Source of the DNA: Grammothele lineata
Lineage: Eukaryota; Basidiomycota; Agaricomycetes; Polyporales; Polyporaceae
Direction: 5' to 3'
Assembly: GCA_002150815.3 (NCBI GenBank)
Contig: NDFF03000020.1
Coordinates: 62,001 to 126,000 of the forward strand
Length of the DNA stretch: 64,000 nucleotides
Of this stretch, positions 44,264 through 54,305 are shown piece by piece. The notes beneath the pieces were generated by a model. It did not search any database and had not been told where the DNA came from. It was given only the letters and a program-made list of their open reading frames with translations. The translations under genes were made by a program, and so were the position numbers. Position 1 is the stretch's first letter, and each line of letters begins with the position of its first letter.

Positions 44264-45906
44264 ATGACATCAATGAATACGATATCAATCCGGCGACGCA
44301 AACGCGATGCCGATGATGACAACGGGAGCGAGGTTGATGTCATAAACGAGGACGACCCCGCCAGCAACGAGGGTGCTGGACAGACGTCCCCGGGTGGAGC
44401 TATCCTTCAGAACCTAACGAAAGAGGTCAGTAGTAGCGCGCGCCCTTCCTCGGATACCCAGCTGGGTTTCTAATAGCAAGGCTCACGTCGATGTTTTGGA
44501 CTGTATCAGAGCTCCAATAAAACGGCGCCCCCTGAGACGATCTCGGGATACCGCATCGGCCCTCCAGCGAAGCGATTCAAGACGCCAGATGCCGCCTCAG
44601 CGCCCGGCCCATCGCAACCTGAGACGCAACTCGAGGCAGTCCGTGCAGGGTAAGTGGAACATTACGCTCATCCTACTAGCTAGACATGGTTCTAAGGGTG
44701 CGACCAGGACGCCTTCGAATGGGGGCTCGAACCTCCAACCCTCTGGAGGCCCGTCGAAGGATGCGATTCCCCCATCGGTGGCCCCACTCGCCTCTAGTTC
44801 TACCACTCAAGCAGGCGAGCAGACGCAGGTCCGCGAAGAACCCGGTCAGGTTCCAGCTGACCCCAGCGCGTCAATCACGCGATCGTCCGAATTCTGGTAC
44901 GAAGACGGCAATATTATAGTTCGAGCTCGCAACTCTGTTCACTTCCGTCTACACCTCTCTCGCCTGACGAGATACTGTGCTTATTTCAAGGAAAAGGAAA
45001 AACATGCCAAGGTGAGTCCATAGCAAGATACTAGTTGTACTGAGCTCACCCCGGATTTGCAACGACGGCAGGAGAATATCTGCGGGTGCCCGGTCGTGGA
45101 CGTCTCGACGTTCATCTCGGCCTCAGACTTCGCCCTGCTTCTAGGACTGCTCGAAATACCCTTGTGAGTCGCGTCCGTGAGCGACGCAGCGGGCAGCTAA
45201 ATCACTCGTTCCTTGTAGAGCGCCCCCTATGAGTGTTATGCCCAATCAATCCATCGCTACGGTCCTGCGGGCATCCGCACAGCTGTCTTGCACCATCATT
45301 CGCGACGCCGCACAGAAGGAATTCTGCAAGAGATGGTCCTCCGTGTCCCCTCCCACTTCGTCAACCAAGTCTCCTCCCTACGCAGATGTACTGGGCGCAA
45401 TCAAAGTCGCGAAGGAGTTCAAGCTCACATGGACGTACAAGCGGGTCCTATACGAGCTTATGACCAAGGACGCGTTCTGGAAGAACGCACGTTCTGGGGG
45501 CTTCGATGCCCTCTCCAAGGCCGCCTGCCTCCAGCTCTACCACGCCCGCGCGGAGCTTCAGCAAGCCTGGCGCACGCTCGTCATGACGCCCCCGCAGGAT
45601 ACCGACGACGAGGACAGAGACGACTGCGTCAGGCCTTGCGTCCGCCTGCGAGAGAAGGACAATCCGCGCGAGGCGAAGACGACATGGTGCGGCGAGTTCT
45701 CCGAGTTCGTGGTCGAGGAGACGCGCGACCCGCTGCGCACGATCGAGCGCGTTCAGGCCCGCATCCGCGAGCACGCCACAGGGGGAACACGCTCGTCCGT
45801 GCCGAAGTGGTGTACGGAGTGCATGGCGGAGCGGTTGGGGGCGTGGGAGAAGGCGCGCGGCGAGTGGTGGGGTAAGCTGGACCAGTGGCTCTCCCGCGCG
45901 CTGTGA
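44264..45906 (+). CDS. BTB/POZ-domain protein (five-exon type)
   Basis: Exons 44264-44425, 44510-44649, 44684-45011, 45072-45163 and 45219-45906, giving 469 aa. All phases agree with the paralog at 52737, but the second intron would be only 34 nt, unusually short. A basic/acidic N-terminus (SIRRRKRDADDDN, PPAKRFKTPDA) suggests nuclear location. The BTB domain starts FWYEDGNIIVRARN and runs FRLHLSRLTRYCAYFKEKE. The C-terminal part has KRWSSVSPPT, VAKEFKLTWTYKRVLYEL, TTWCGEF, EETRDPLRTIERVQARIREH and WCTECMAERLGAWEKAR. Here the first CxxC of the Cys module is reduced to one Cys. Partner and function unknown. Confidence 0.78.
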
Positions 45907-46286
45907 AGGTGCGAGCGAGGGGTGAGTATTGTCACTGCTGATATCGGGTGCCGTCTACTGACACCGATATAGTATGCTAGGGCTGTCATGTACCCGATGC
46001 GCGGGTGATATGTCTCGTAGGCTTAATTACGTGCTTGTCATGCCATAAGACAGTGGCGTAGTAGAACGCCACAAACGCGTTATTTGTACGTATTTGCATA
46101 AATTGTCGTCGCGCTCACGGCGCCAACTGCGCCCGCTCGTCGTCCTTTGTCCGTTACCACTCGATCCACAGATAGAATTCAACCTCACCCTCGAAACAAG
46201 CCGACGCTCCCTCGGCCATTTGTCGTGAACACCGCGTTAGACCGTCAGACTGCGATAACGAGGTATTGAACGCCTCACCCGTAGTC
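45907..46286. other. Intergenic stretch between BTB genes
   Basis: About 380 bp, presumably the promoter of the gene at 46287; nothing else is seen. Confidence 0.5.
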
Positions 46287-47694
46287 ATGTCTGCGCCGGA
46301 CGCCACTCAAGTCTCGGGTCTCGAACCGTAAGTAGTCAATCAGCTTATGGAAATGTTAATCGCGCACGCCCTGACTTTGTCGCTGAGCAGCGCCAACCCT
46401 CAGCTCGGTGCGGTAGGGAACACCGCATCTGGTGGCTCACACAAGAGGAAGATGCCCCCGCCATCCGGAGGATCGGGGAGGTCGGAAGACAAACGGGCGG
46501 TGAGTAACCCTTTCAAATCCTGTCGCGATGATGTATCCGTGACTCATGTTCCCTATACGCTACTGAAGCGTATCGATGACTCGTCTGCAAATTTCAGTTA
46601 CACCGGAAAAGGCCACCCGGGCACCGGAAGCTCTCAGTCGAGGACAGCTCGTGGACGCTCGTCCCAGTTCTGGTATCCAGACGGGAATGTGATCATACGC
46701 GTACAAGATCGACAGTATAAGCTCCTCAAGTCGCGCCTGGCAACGCACTCTCAGCATTTCAAGAAAGTCTTCTCTAGTAGGGTCTTTCCAGGACTATTAG
46801 GGCACGTCAGCGACCCTTTCGCGGAGGATGACTGTGATACACGCGATGGCCCCGACGGTCTGACTTCGGATGACTTCACCGTTTTCCTCCAGCATCTCGA
46901 GCTCCCTATGTGAATCGTTTCTCTTGCTACTTCAAAGCGACCGTCACTAACTAATCGTTTGCTCCTTTAGGGCCCCGCCTATACAGAATGCCCCTCTCAA
47001 AACCGTTCTCTCCCTTCTGCGGAGCGCCGCTCTACTCGATTGCGCCATCCTTCTTGAACCCGCCGCCGCGCGCCTCCGTCAAATCTGTTCCGGAGAGGAA
47101 ATCCCTGCCCGCACTCACCTTGTGCTCAAGATCTCACAGATCGTCGACATCTTCTCCCTCTCTTGCAAGCTGCGGATGGTCGATATGCGCAAACGGGCTC
47201 TGTACGAGCTTCTCGTAGCGGGCGAGCGTGCCGTAGTTCCTCTCCGCCAGGCGCGCTCCTTCAACTCGCGCCACGGCTGCCACCCGGCCATTCCTAATTC
47301 CTCTCTACCCCGAGCCGACACCACTCTGCTCCTACTCTGCAACGCTCGCTCGCGCCTGCTCACTGTGTTGCGCAAGCAGGTCCTCACACCCCCTAAGTCC
47401 CGCGAGGCCGTGGTCAATGATGCGGGCGAGAACGAGATTGCAGCCAAGCGGGCGTGCAAGACGTGCACGCATTTCGTCGCGCATGAGGAGCGCCGCGCGG
47501 CGTGGTGCGCAGCCTTTGCACAGTACGTCGTTGAGGAAGTAGCTGACCCCCTCCGGGAGGTGGATGCGATGGTCGAGCGCGTGAAGGCGATGGGCGATAA
47601 GTGGTGCGCGAGCTGCGTAGACGAGCGCATCGACGCGTGGGAGGAGGCAAGGAGGAAGTGGTGGAAGGATCTGGACGAGTGGTTAGCGTTGTGA
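46287..47694 (+). CDS. BTB/POZ-domain protein (four-exon type)
   Basis: Exons 46287-46327, 46391-46499, 46569-46909 and 46971-47694, all in phase, give 404 aa. A short Ser-rich, basic N-terminus (SHKRKMPPP) leads to the BTB domain: FWYPDGNVIIRVQDRQYKLL, HSQHFKKVFSS, then GLTSDDFTVFLQHLELPM. The second half has DMRKRALYELLVAGER and the full Cys module: CKTCTHFVAHEERRAAWC, KWCASCVDER, AWEEARRKWWKDLDEWL. Closest relative is the next gene (48261-49787), so this is a recent tandem pair. Downstream at 47704 is a scrap of the other BTB subtype. Confidence 0.87.
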
Positions 47695-47703
47695 AGGTGT
47701 ATC

Positions 47704-47790
47704 GTGTCTGAGGAGACGCGCGATTCTCTACGTGCGGTCGAGCACGTTTAGGTCTGGGTCTGCGAGCATTCGGCCGTCGCGGGCGCGGCG
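47704..47790 (+). pseudogene. BTB relic (five-exon subtype C-terminal scrap)
   Basis: Only ten bases after the stop of the preceding gene, the frame reads VSEETRDSLRAVEHV, TAG, VWVCEHSAVAGA. This matches EETRDPLRTIERVQARIREH of the 44264 and 52737 genes, not the four-exon gene it follows. The stop replaces the Gln codon. Too short to be functional. Confidence 0.65.
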
Positions 47791-48260
47791 CGGCGCTCTG
47801 AGCCGATCAGGCTGAAGAGCTGTGCGGTATGCGGGTGTATGATTTGTTGCTATCACCCTTAATATCAGTTTCGCGAGGTAGACGCAAGACATTGGGGAAA
47901 TGGGAGGCCAGTAGTGCCATGCGAGCTATGTGGACGAGTGCACAACTTGTGAGAGCGGCTGAGAATCGTTCGCTTCAGTGATTGACGTCATCGGATCCCG
48001 CGAAGGGCGGAAAGCTACGCGATGCGCTTCTCCCACACCGCTACTAGTCTCCAGCTCGCTTAACTCTCTGCCGTGTCCCGTATGCAGCCCCTCTCGATGA
48101 GTCCGTGCAGTTTTGCTGGCTATCTCATTGCGGGCTGGCCAGGGACATAGTTGCTGATGATGCCACGAGTACGTTGTTTGTGCGTATTTGCATGGGTCGC
48201 CGTCGCGCCTGGCGCCAACTGATCGCCCGTCGTCCCCATCGTACGTTGCTCACCCCATCC
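47791..48260. other. Intergenic stretch between BTB genes
   Basis: About 470 bp; presumed promoter of the next BTB gene. Nothing else is recognised. Confidence 0.45.
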
Positions 48261-49787
48261 ATGTCGACTTCGTACTCGTTTCGGCGTCGGACCCTCAGTG
48301 GCCTCGCTGTCTGCTCGCTCTCCAGCAACACGGAAAGCGACGACGACAGCGTCTCTTCAGGGACGCATCGATCAGCCGCCCGCCGGTCCTTGCGCTCCCA
48401 ACGGTAAGTCCAAACTTGCCTTGTGCAATGTTAACTGCACTCCCACTGACTGCACAGTCATTGGGTAGTGTCCGGACTCAGGTCGAAGTCGCAGCCAATA
48501 CTGCCTCGAGTCGCGCAACTAGGAAGAGGAAGGCACGGGGCGCAGGATCGGAGAGATCAGAGGGCAAACGGGCGGTGAGTGCACCTTCATTCTACCCCGT
48601 CGATGCGTCCGTTGTTCGAATGGCTCACGCGCCAATGTAGCGCATCGACTCCGACTCGTCAACAACTTCCGCTTCCGACAGTGAGGGACCTGAAGGCACA
48701 AACGCAGGCCTCCCTGCTACCAGAAGTTCCCAATCGCGGACCGCTGGTGGGCGCTCGTCCCAGTTCTGGTATCGAGATGGGAACGTGGTCATACGCGTAC
48801 AAGACCGAAAATATAAGCTCTACGAAATGCGCCTCGAAACGCACTCTCAGTACTTCAAGAAAACCTTCTCTGTAGTCTTACCGCGTTTTGGAAGGCCCGC
48901 GGGCGATGTCGTCATGGTGGATGGCTGTGTTTCACATAAGGGCCCCGACGGCCTGACGGCCGATGACTTCACTGTCTTCCTCCAGCAACTAGAGCTCCCT
49001 ATGTGAGCTGTAGTTCCTTTTACTTTCGAGAGATTCTTACTCACGCAGCGCTTGTTCCTACAGGGCGACGCCTATACAGGATGCTCCTCTCAAGACCATT
49101 CTCTCCCTCCTGCGAAGCTCTGCTCTGCTGGGGTGTGACGCCTTCCTCAAGCCTGCATCAGCGCGTCTCCGCCACCTGTGCTCCGGCGCCGAACACCCTA
49201 CCCGCTCTCGCCCGACACTCAAGGTCGAGCAGACTGTCGACATCTTCTCCCTGTCTCACCGACTGAAGATGGTTGACATGCGCAAACGCGCCCTGTACGA
49301 GCTCCTCGTAGCCGGGGAGCGCGGCGCGGATCCCCTGCGCTGCGCGCGCTCTTTCTCGTGCCCGACCAGTATCGTTCCCGCCGACCCCAACACTTCTCTC
49401 CCCCGCCCCGAGGCCACGCTCCTCCTTCTCTGCAACGCGCGCGTGCGCCTCCAAACGGCGTGGCGCAAGCAGGTCCTGACGCCTCCCAAGCCCCACGAGG
49501 ATGCGGTCGACGAAGCGGGCGAGAACGAGATCGCGGGCGAACGGGCATGCAAGACGTGCACGCGCTTCGTCACGCACGGAGAGCGGCGCGCAGCGTGGTG
49601 CGCCGCCTTTGCTCGACACGTCGTCGAGGAAGTGGCCGATCCGTTCCGAGAAGTGGACGCGATGGTCGAGCGCGTGAAGACGATGAACGATAATTGGTGC
49701 GCGAGCTGTATCGACGAGCGCGTGGACGCATGGGAGGAGGCAAGGAGGAAGTGGTGGAAGGATTTGGACCAGTGGTTCGCGCTATAA
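48261..49787 (+). CDS. BTB/POZ-domain protein (four-exon type), first junction uncertain
   Basis: Exons 48458-48574, 48641-49002 and 49064-49787 are firm and parallel the 46287 gene (GSERSEGKRA, FWYRDGNVVIRVQDRKYKLY, GLTADDFTVFLQQLELPM, DMRKRALYELLVAGER, CKTCTRFVTHGERRAAWC, NWCASCIDER). A plausible first exon, 48261-48403 (MSTSYSFRRRTLSG), ends at GTAAGT, but joining it to the CAG at 48457 gives the wrong phase. Either this copy has a frameshift there, or translation starts at the in-frame ATG at 48428 (MLTALPLTAQSLGS). The BTB domain and Cys module are complete either way, so a usable protein of about 410 aa remains possible. Confidence 0.75.
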
Positions 49788-50313
49788 AGGTGTTAGCGTT
49801 TGATAGAGCAGGTTTCCGCAAACGCGGACCGCCAGCAGCATTGAACTTTTCAGCGTTGGACCTCGGCGCTGCCTGCCTGTCATGATACAAGCGCCTATCG
49901 TCGGATGGTCGTCCGTCCGTCCAAATCTTCGTCTTCTCTCCATCAAGAACCATGGCTGAGCATGCTCATCCTCTTGCCCCTGTCTCATATTGCTTCATGT
50001 GGCAGATGCCGTCTGTCTAGTTGCTGATCGTCAAAGGCGATCCTTCTCTCCATAGGGATCGAAGCGCGTCTGTTGATGTTGAAGCCGCCGCGGCGCCAGC
50101 CCGTGAGGCTTCACAACCAGCGTATCCTCAAGGCTCCAAGGCTCTTACAATACTTCTGGGATATAGCTTTCTTCACGACGGTGAGGTGTCCGAATCTCCT
50201 GCTTGCCTATTCTCAGCTGACAATCTCATGCGCTCCTCCGATTCTACCCTTCCCTCAGTACTCGGTTGGTGGGACAACGGCCACTGACAGCGTTCACCGG
50301 GAATCGAATACGC
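49788..50313. other. Intergenic stretch
   Basis: About 525 bp between a BTB gene and the Ser/Thr-rich membrane protein. A leader exon of the latter could lie at about 50000-50200, but none is convincing. Confidence 0.4.
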
Positions 50314-51758
50314 ATGGAGGCTACGTCTTCAGGGGGGGTCGTCGGAGGGTTGACCACGGATCGTGCTGTATCCGTCCTACCACCTTCCTTGTTGTCTCTT
50401 ACCCTCCCTCCACCGACGGCCTCTACGAGCCAGCCCCTAACCAGTACACCATTCTCTATCCCGATGCAGTTGGCACATCTAGACGCACCACCTTCCGTCA
50501 CTGGAACGTCGCTGACGACTGCGACCTTGACCACCATCGTAACAGTGACCCCCAGCCTTTCGCTCTCTACCACCCTTGAGACGAGTACACGCCCGCCGCT
50601 TTCTTCTAGTGAGAGCAGTACAAGCCTAACGCTCTTTTCCACTGATGAAGGCAGCACACGCACATTCCTCCCTCCCAGTGATGCGAGCAGCACAACCTTG
50701 TCGCCGCCAGCCAGCTTGCCGCCATCGGTGTTCACTATCGTGACAGTGATCACTTCTACAATTCTCTTGACGCCGATCTCGACCAGCCCCCCATTACCAA
50801 ATTCCACGGATATCCTCCAACCCTCCTCTAACACTAGTGATTCGACTTCTCTCTCCCCTACTTCTCTATCTTCATCTACCGACCTCCCAGCGCCCTCACA
50901 TCGCTCACTCGCACACGCACAAATTGCCGGGATCGCGGTGGGTGCCGTCCTTGGCGTTGCGTTGTTCTTGCTGCTTTTGCGGTGCGGCATCTTCGGTTCT
51001 GGCGTTCTGTGTGGCTTGGCGTACGGCAAGAGGAAGGATACACTGCGGGACGTCGCGTCGCCATTCTTATCTTCGACACACCTAACGATGGTCTCTCGAG
51101 GTGAGTTTCAGCGATCCTCGACCTCTACATTGTCTCTTACTGCCTTGGGTTCGATCATGTTGCACGTATTCTGACGAGATGTCGTCACACAGGGCCAGTT
51201 GATGCAACACCGCCGCGTGAGACTGCCTCAGCAAGCACAGGCAGTGGCGCCTCCCCGCCTCCCTCCACCACCTTCGCAACTCTCTCGCCGCCTAGGACCG
51301 ACACAGCCTCACCGGACATTCGCTCTGGCATCACGCCTGTCCCTCTAGGGGCCGGACGTAAAACGCCGCATCCCGTTCACGTGCGAACGGCGGGCGGCGG
51401 CGGTCTTCCCATCTTCGCCGTCCCACCACCGTCTTACCATTCCTCCCCATCTGTCACCGGTCCATCTGTTCCCCAGTCCGAGCGGCCTCTACCACCCCTC
51501 CCTCAAATACCGAGCCCGCCTTCCCCGTCGAAAGTGAGGCGGTATCCGGCTCCGTCTAGGGGAAGCGGCCCGCCCGGGCCGCCCACTAGCGTCGGTCAGC
51601 CTCCTGTTCAAGTTTTGGCCTCCGATCGCGAGCCAAAGCTACCTCGGTCTCCCTACAGAGCAGAATACGTGCTCGACATCAGCGCGGCGTATAGGGCGCC
51701 TAGTATGGCGGGTAGGGTTGGAGAGTGTGATACTCTCCCTGCGTATCGGGAGAGTTGA
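50314..51758 (+). CDS. Ser/Thr-rich stalk, TM and tail protein (LCGLxYG type)
   Basis: Exons 50314-51100 and 51193-51758 join in phase 1 to give 450 aa from the ATG at 50314; an upstream exon with a signal peptide may be missing. About 200 residues of Ser/Thr/Pro stalk precede a TM segment at about 204-224 (AGIAVGAVLGVALFLLLLRC). The juxtamembrane block GIFGSGVLCGLAYGKR is almost the same as GTFGSGVLCGLKYGDA in the gene at the right end of the window, so the two are true paralogs. The tail has VPPPSYHSSPS and ends CDTLPAYRES (LPxY). No enzyme domain. A cell-surface sensor or adhesion role is conceivable, not shown. Confidence 0.72.
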
Positions 51759-51774
51759 CTTGTCGCCATTGTGT

Positions 51775-52303
51775 GTCGACCTTCCTCCATACAAAGACGC
51801 GTTAGCCGCAATCAGGATCGCAAAGGACTTCAAGCTAACCCAGGTCTACTTAAAGCGGGCGCTGTGGTCTTCAAGCGGACACTGCCCGAGCTCCTCGCGA
51901 AGGACGCGTTCCGGAAAGACCTACGCACCGGGAGCATCAAGATGCTCCCCAAAGACACCTGCCTCTCGTTCTACCGCGCGCAGCCGGAGCCCCAGCAATC
52001 CTGGCGCACGAACAATATAGAAATGGAAAGCCGCATTGGGGCCTGCTTCCGTGCGCGGGACGACGCTCGTAGCAAGGCGGCGTGGTGCGGCATGTTCGCC
52101 GACTTCGTGGTCGAGGAGACGCGCGACCCGCTGCGCACGATCGAGCGCGTCTAGGCCCGAATCCGCGAGCACGCCACGGGGGGAACATGCTCGTTCGTAC
52201 CGAAGTGGTGTACGGAGTGCATGGCGGGGCGGTCGGGGGCGCGGGAGAAGGCACGTGAGGAGTGGTGGGCCAAGCTGGACAAGTGGCTTCCCCGTGCGCT
52301 CTG
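51775..52303 (+). pseudogene. BTB relic (five-exon subtype), 17 bp after the previous stop
   Basis: Starts abruptly with PPYKDALAAIRIAKDFKLT (paralog 52737: PPYKDTLDAVKAAKEFELT), then an insertion of roughly 30 bp shifts frame, then LAKDAFRKDLRTG, AAWCGMFADFVVEETRDPLRTIERV, TAG, ARIREHATGGTC, WCTECMAG and KLDKWLPRAL with a normal stop. The N-terminal BTB exons are absent. The breakpoint lies immediately after the stop codon of the membrane-protein gene, as if a recombination pasted the tail of a BTB gene there. Confidence 0.8.
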
Positions 52304-52736
52304 AAGGTGCGAGCGAAGAATCATGTTGTAACTTAACACTCGGTACGAGTCGCCATCCAGCGGCGTATTGTCATGTTAGGCGTTTTCCATTATACGTCGA
52401 GAACAAGTGGGTGCTGAGACGGACCAGAAGAAACAGGGAGATGGGAAATACGGTGAACTTCGCGCGATCAACGAGCCGGAGCGGAGTCAGATAGACGAGG
52501 ACGCCGCCAGCCTCAGACGCGATGTTTGTGAAAGCTTGCCAATGGTGTTTGGCGCAACTATATTGTATTGCAGCTCGGCTCTTTCAGATTTCTATTTGAA
52601 CCCACCATCGCTGAGCTGGCGATTTGGGCCTCTCGAGCGCAGTTCTGTCTCATCACTGCAACTGGTCCAGTCCCCCGTGCAATCTTCCACTCTTCACTGC
52701 TAGACTCGCGGATGCCGCCTGACCTACCAGTTCGTG
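52304..52736. other. Intergenic stretch between BTB copies
   Basis: About 430 bp, presumed promoter of the 52737 gene. No other feature is seen. Confidence 0.45.
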
Positions 52737-54305
52737 ATGACTGAGCCACTTGATGCAATATTTGGCATAACGCTGGATCAGGCATCGATTCCAAGTCGTA
52801 AACGCCCTCGCTCAGATGATGTCCCGACGTTCCAGCAATTGGATCAAGCGTCCATGCAAGATGATTCATCTGCGGATGAAGCTCTCTCTCAAGGACTCTC
52901 GAAACAGGTGAGTGAATACCATGTCTAGCGCACGGTTAGCGACACTTCGTATGCTTGCTCAGCCCGCGCCCCTTCCCGTGTTGACCCCACCGACTATACT
53001 AGAGCGCGAACAAAGTCGTGGTAGATGACACTGCCTCGTTTTTCCCGGCAGGCCCTCGTATAAAGCGGGTGAGAACGTCGATCTTTTCGTTGGACGTGCA
53101 ATCTAAGGGGCAACCCAAGGTGGTCAGTCCAAAGTAAGTTACACGATGCATTCCTTCCGTACTCCTCTCCAACATCATTGTCTAGGGCACTTTCTTCCAA
53201 ACACTCAAACGTCCAACGTCCGCTTGGCGATACTGTGCCAGGAGGTCGCAGTTTGGCAGCCTCGACTTCCGCAGAGGCGGCCCCTAGTCCGCCTATAACC
53301 CGGTCGACGACCCTTTGGTATGATGACGGAAACGTCGTAGTTCGCGTTCAAAATACCCACTTTCGCCTTCACCTGTCTCGCCTGGTGCGATACTGTGCGT
53401 ACTTCAAGAATAAGGACAGGGAAGCGAAAGTGAGTGCGCGGCGGTAATACGTTTTGTACGTTAGCCTGACCTCTAGGGAACAGGAGAATGTCGATGGCTG
53501 CCCGCTCGTGGAGGCTCCAGCTGGCCTATCTTCTTCAGATTTTACGCTGCTCCTAGAATTCCTCGAAACGCCAATGTGAGTGGTGTCCGCGGGCGCTATA
53601 GCGAACCGTAGCTCACTATTGAGGGATAGGTCGCCTCATATGGACGTCATGTCCCACAGCGTCGTCTACAGATACTTGCGCGCATCCACAATGCTCTCCT
53701 GCTCCGTCGTCAGTGACGCGGCACGGGCAGAGTTCTGCAAGCGATGGTCCTCAGCGTCGCCTCCCACTTGGTCAGACAATCCTCCTCCCTACAAAGACAC
53801 GCTGGACGCGGTCAAAGCCGCGAAGGAGTTCGAGCTAACCGGGACCTTCAAGCGGGTGCTGTACGAGCTCCTCGCGACGGACGCGTTCTGGAGGGACGTA
53901 CGTGCAGGAAAATCCAGACCACTCCCCAGGAACATCTGCTTAGAACTCTATTCCGCCCGCGCGGAGCTCCAGCAGTCCTGGCGCACGCTCGTCTTGACAC
54001 CGCCGCAGGACCCTGGTGGAGCCAAAGGCTGCGTTATGTCCTGCCTCCGTGAGCTAAGAGACGCGCCCGCTGTGAAGGCCGCGTGGTGCGGCCATTTCTC
54101 CGACCTCGTCGCCGAGGAGACACGCGACCCGTTACGCATGATCGAGAACGTTCAGGCCCGGATCCGCGAGCACTCCACCGAGGGTAATCGCTCGTCCCCA
54201 CTGAAGTGGTGTGTCGGGTGCGCGGAGGAGCGCGTCGGGGCGTGGGAGAAGGCGCGGGAGGAGTGGTGGGGGAAGCTGGATAAGTGGCTTCCGCGTGAGC
54301 TGTAG
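52737..54305 (+). CDS. BTB/POZ-domain protein (five-exon type)
   Basis: Exons 52737-52907, 53003-53133, 53186-53429, 53484-53575 and 53630-54305, all in phase, give 437 aa. The N-terminus carries SRKRPRSDD and GPRIKRVRTS, likely nuclear signals. The BTB domain starts LWYDDGNVVVRVQNTHFRLH and ends SSSDFTLLLEFLETPM. The C-terminal half has FCKRWSSASPPTW, AAKEFELTGTFKRVLYELL, AAWCGHFSDLVAEETRDPLR and WCVGCAEERVGAWEKAREEWW. As in the 44264 gene, the first CxxC is reduced to a single Cys. It is the intact template for the adjacent relic at 51775-52303. Substrate or partner unknown. Confidence 0.86.
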
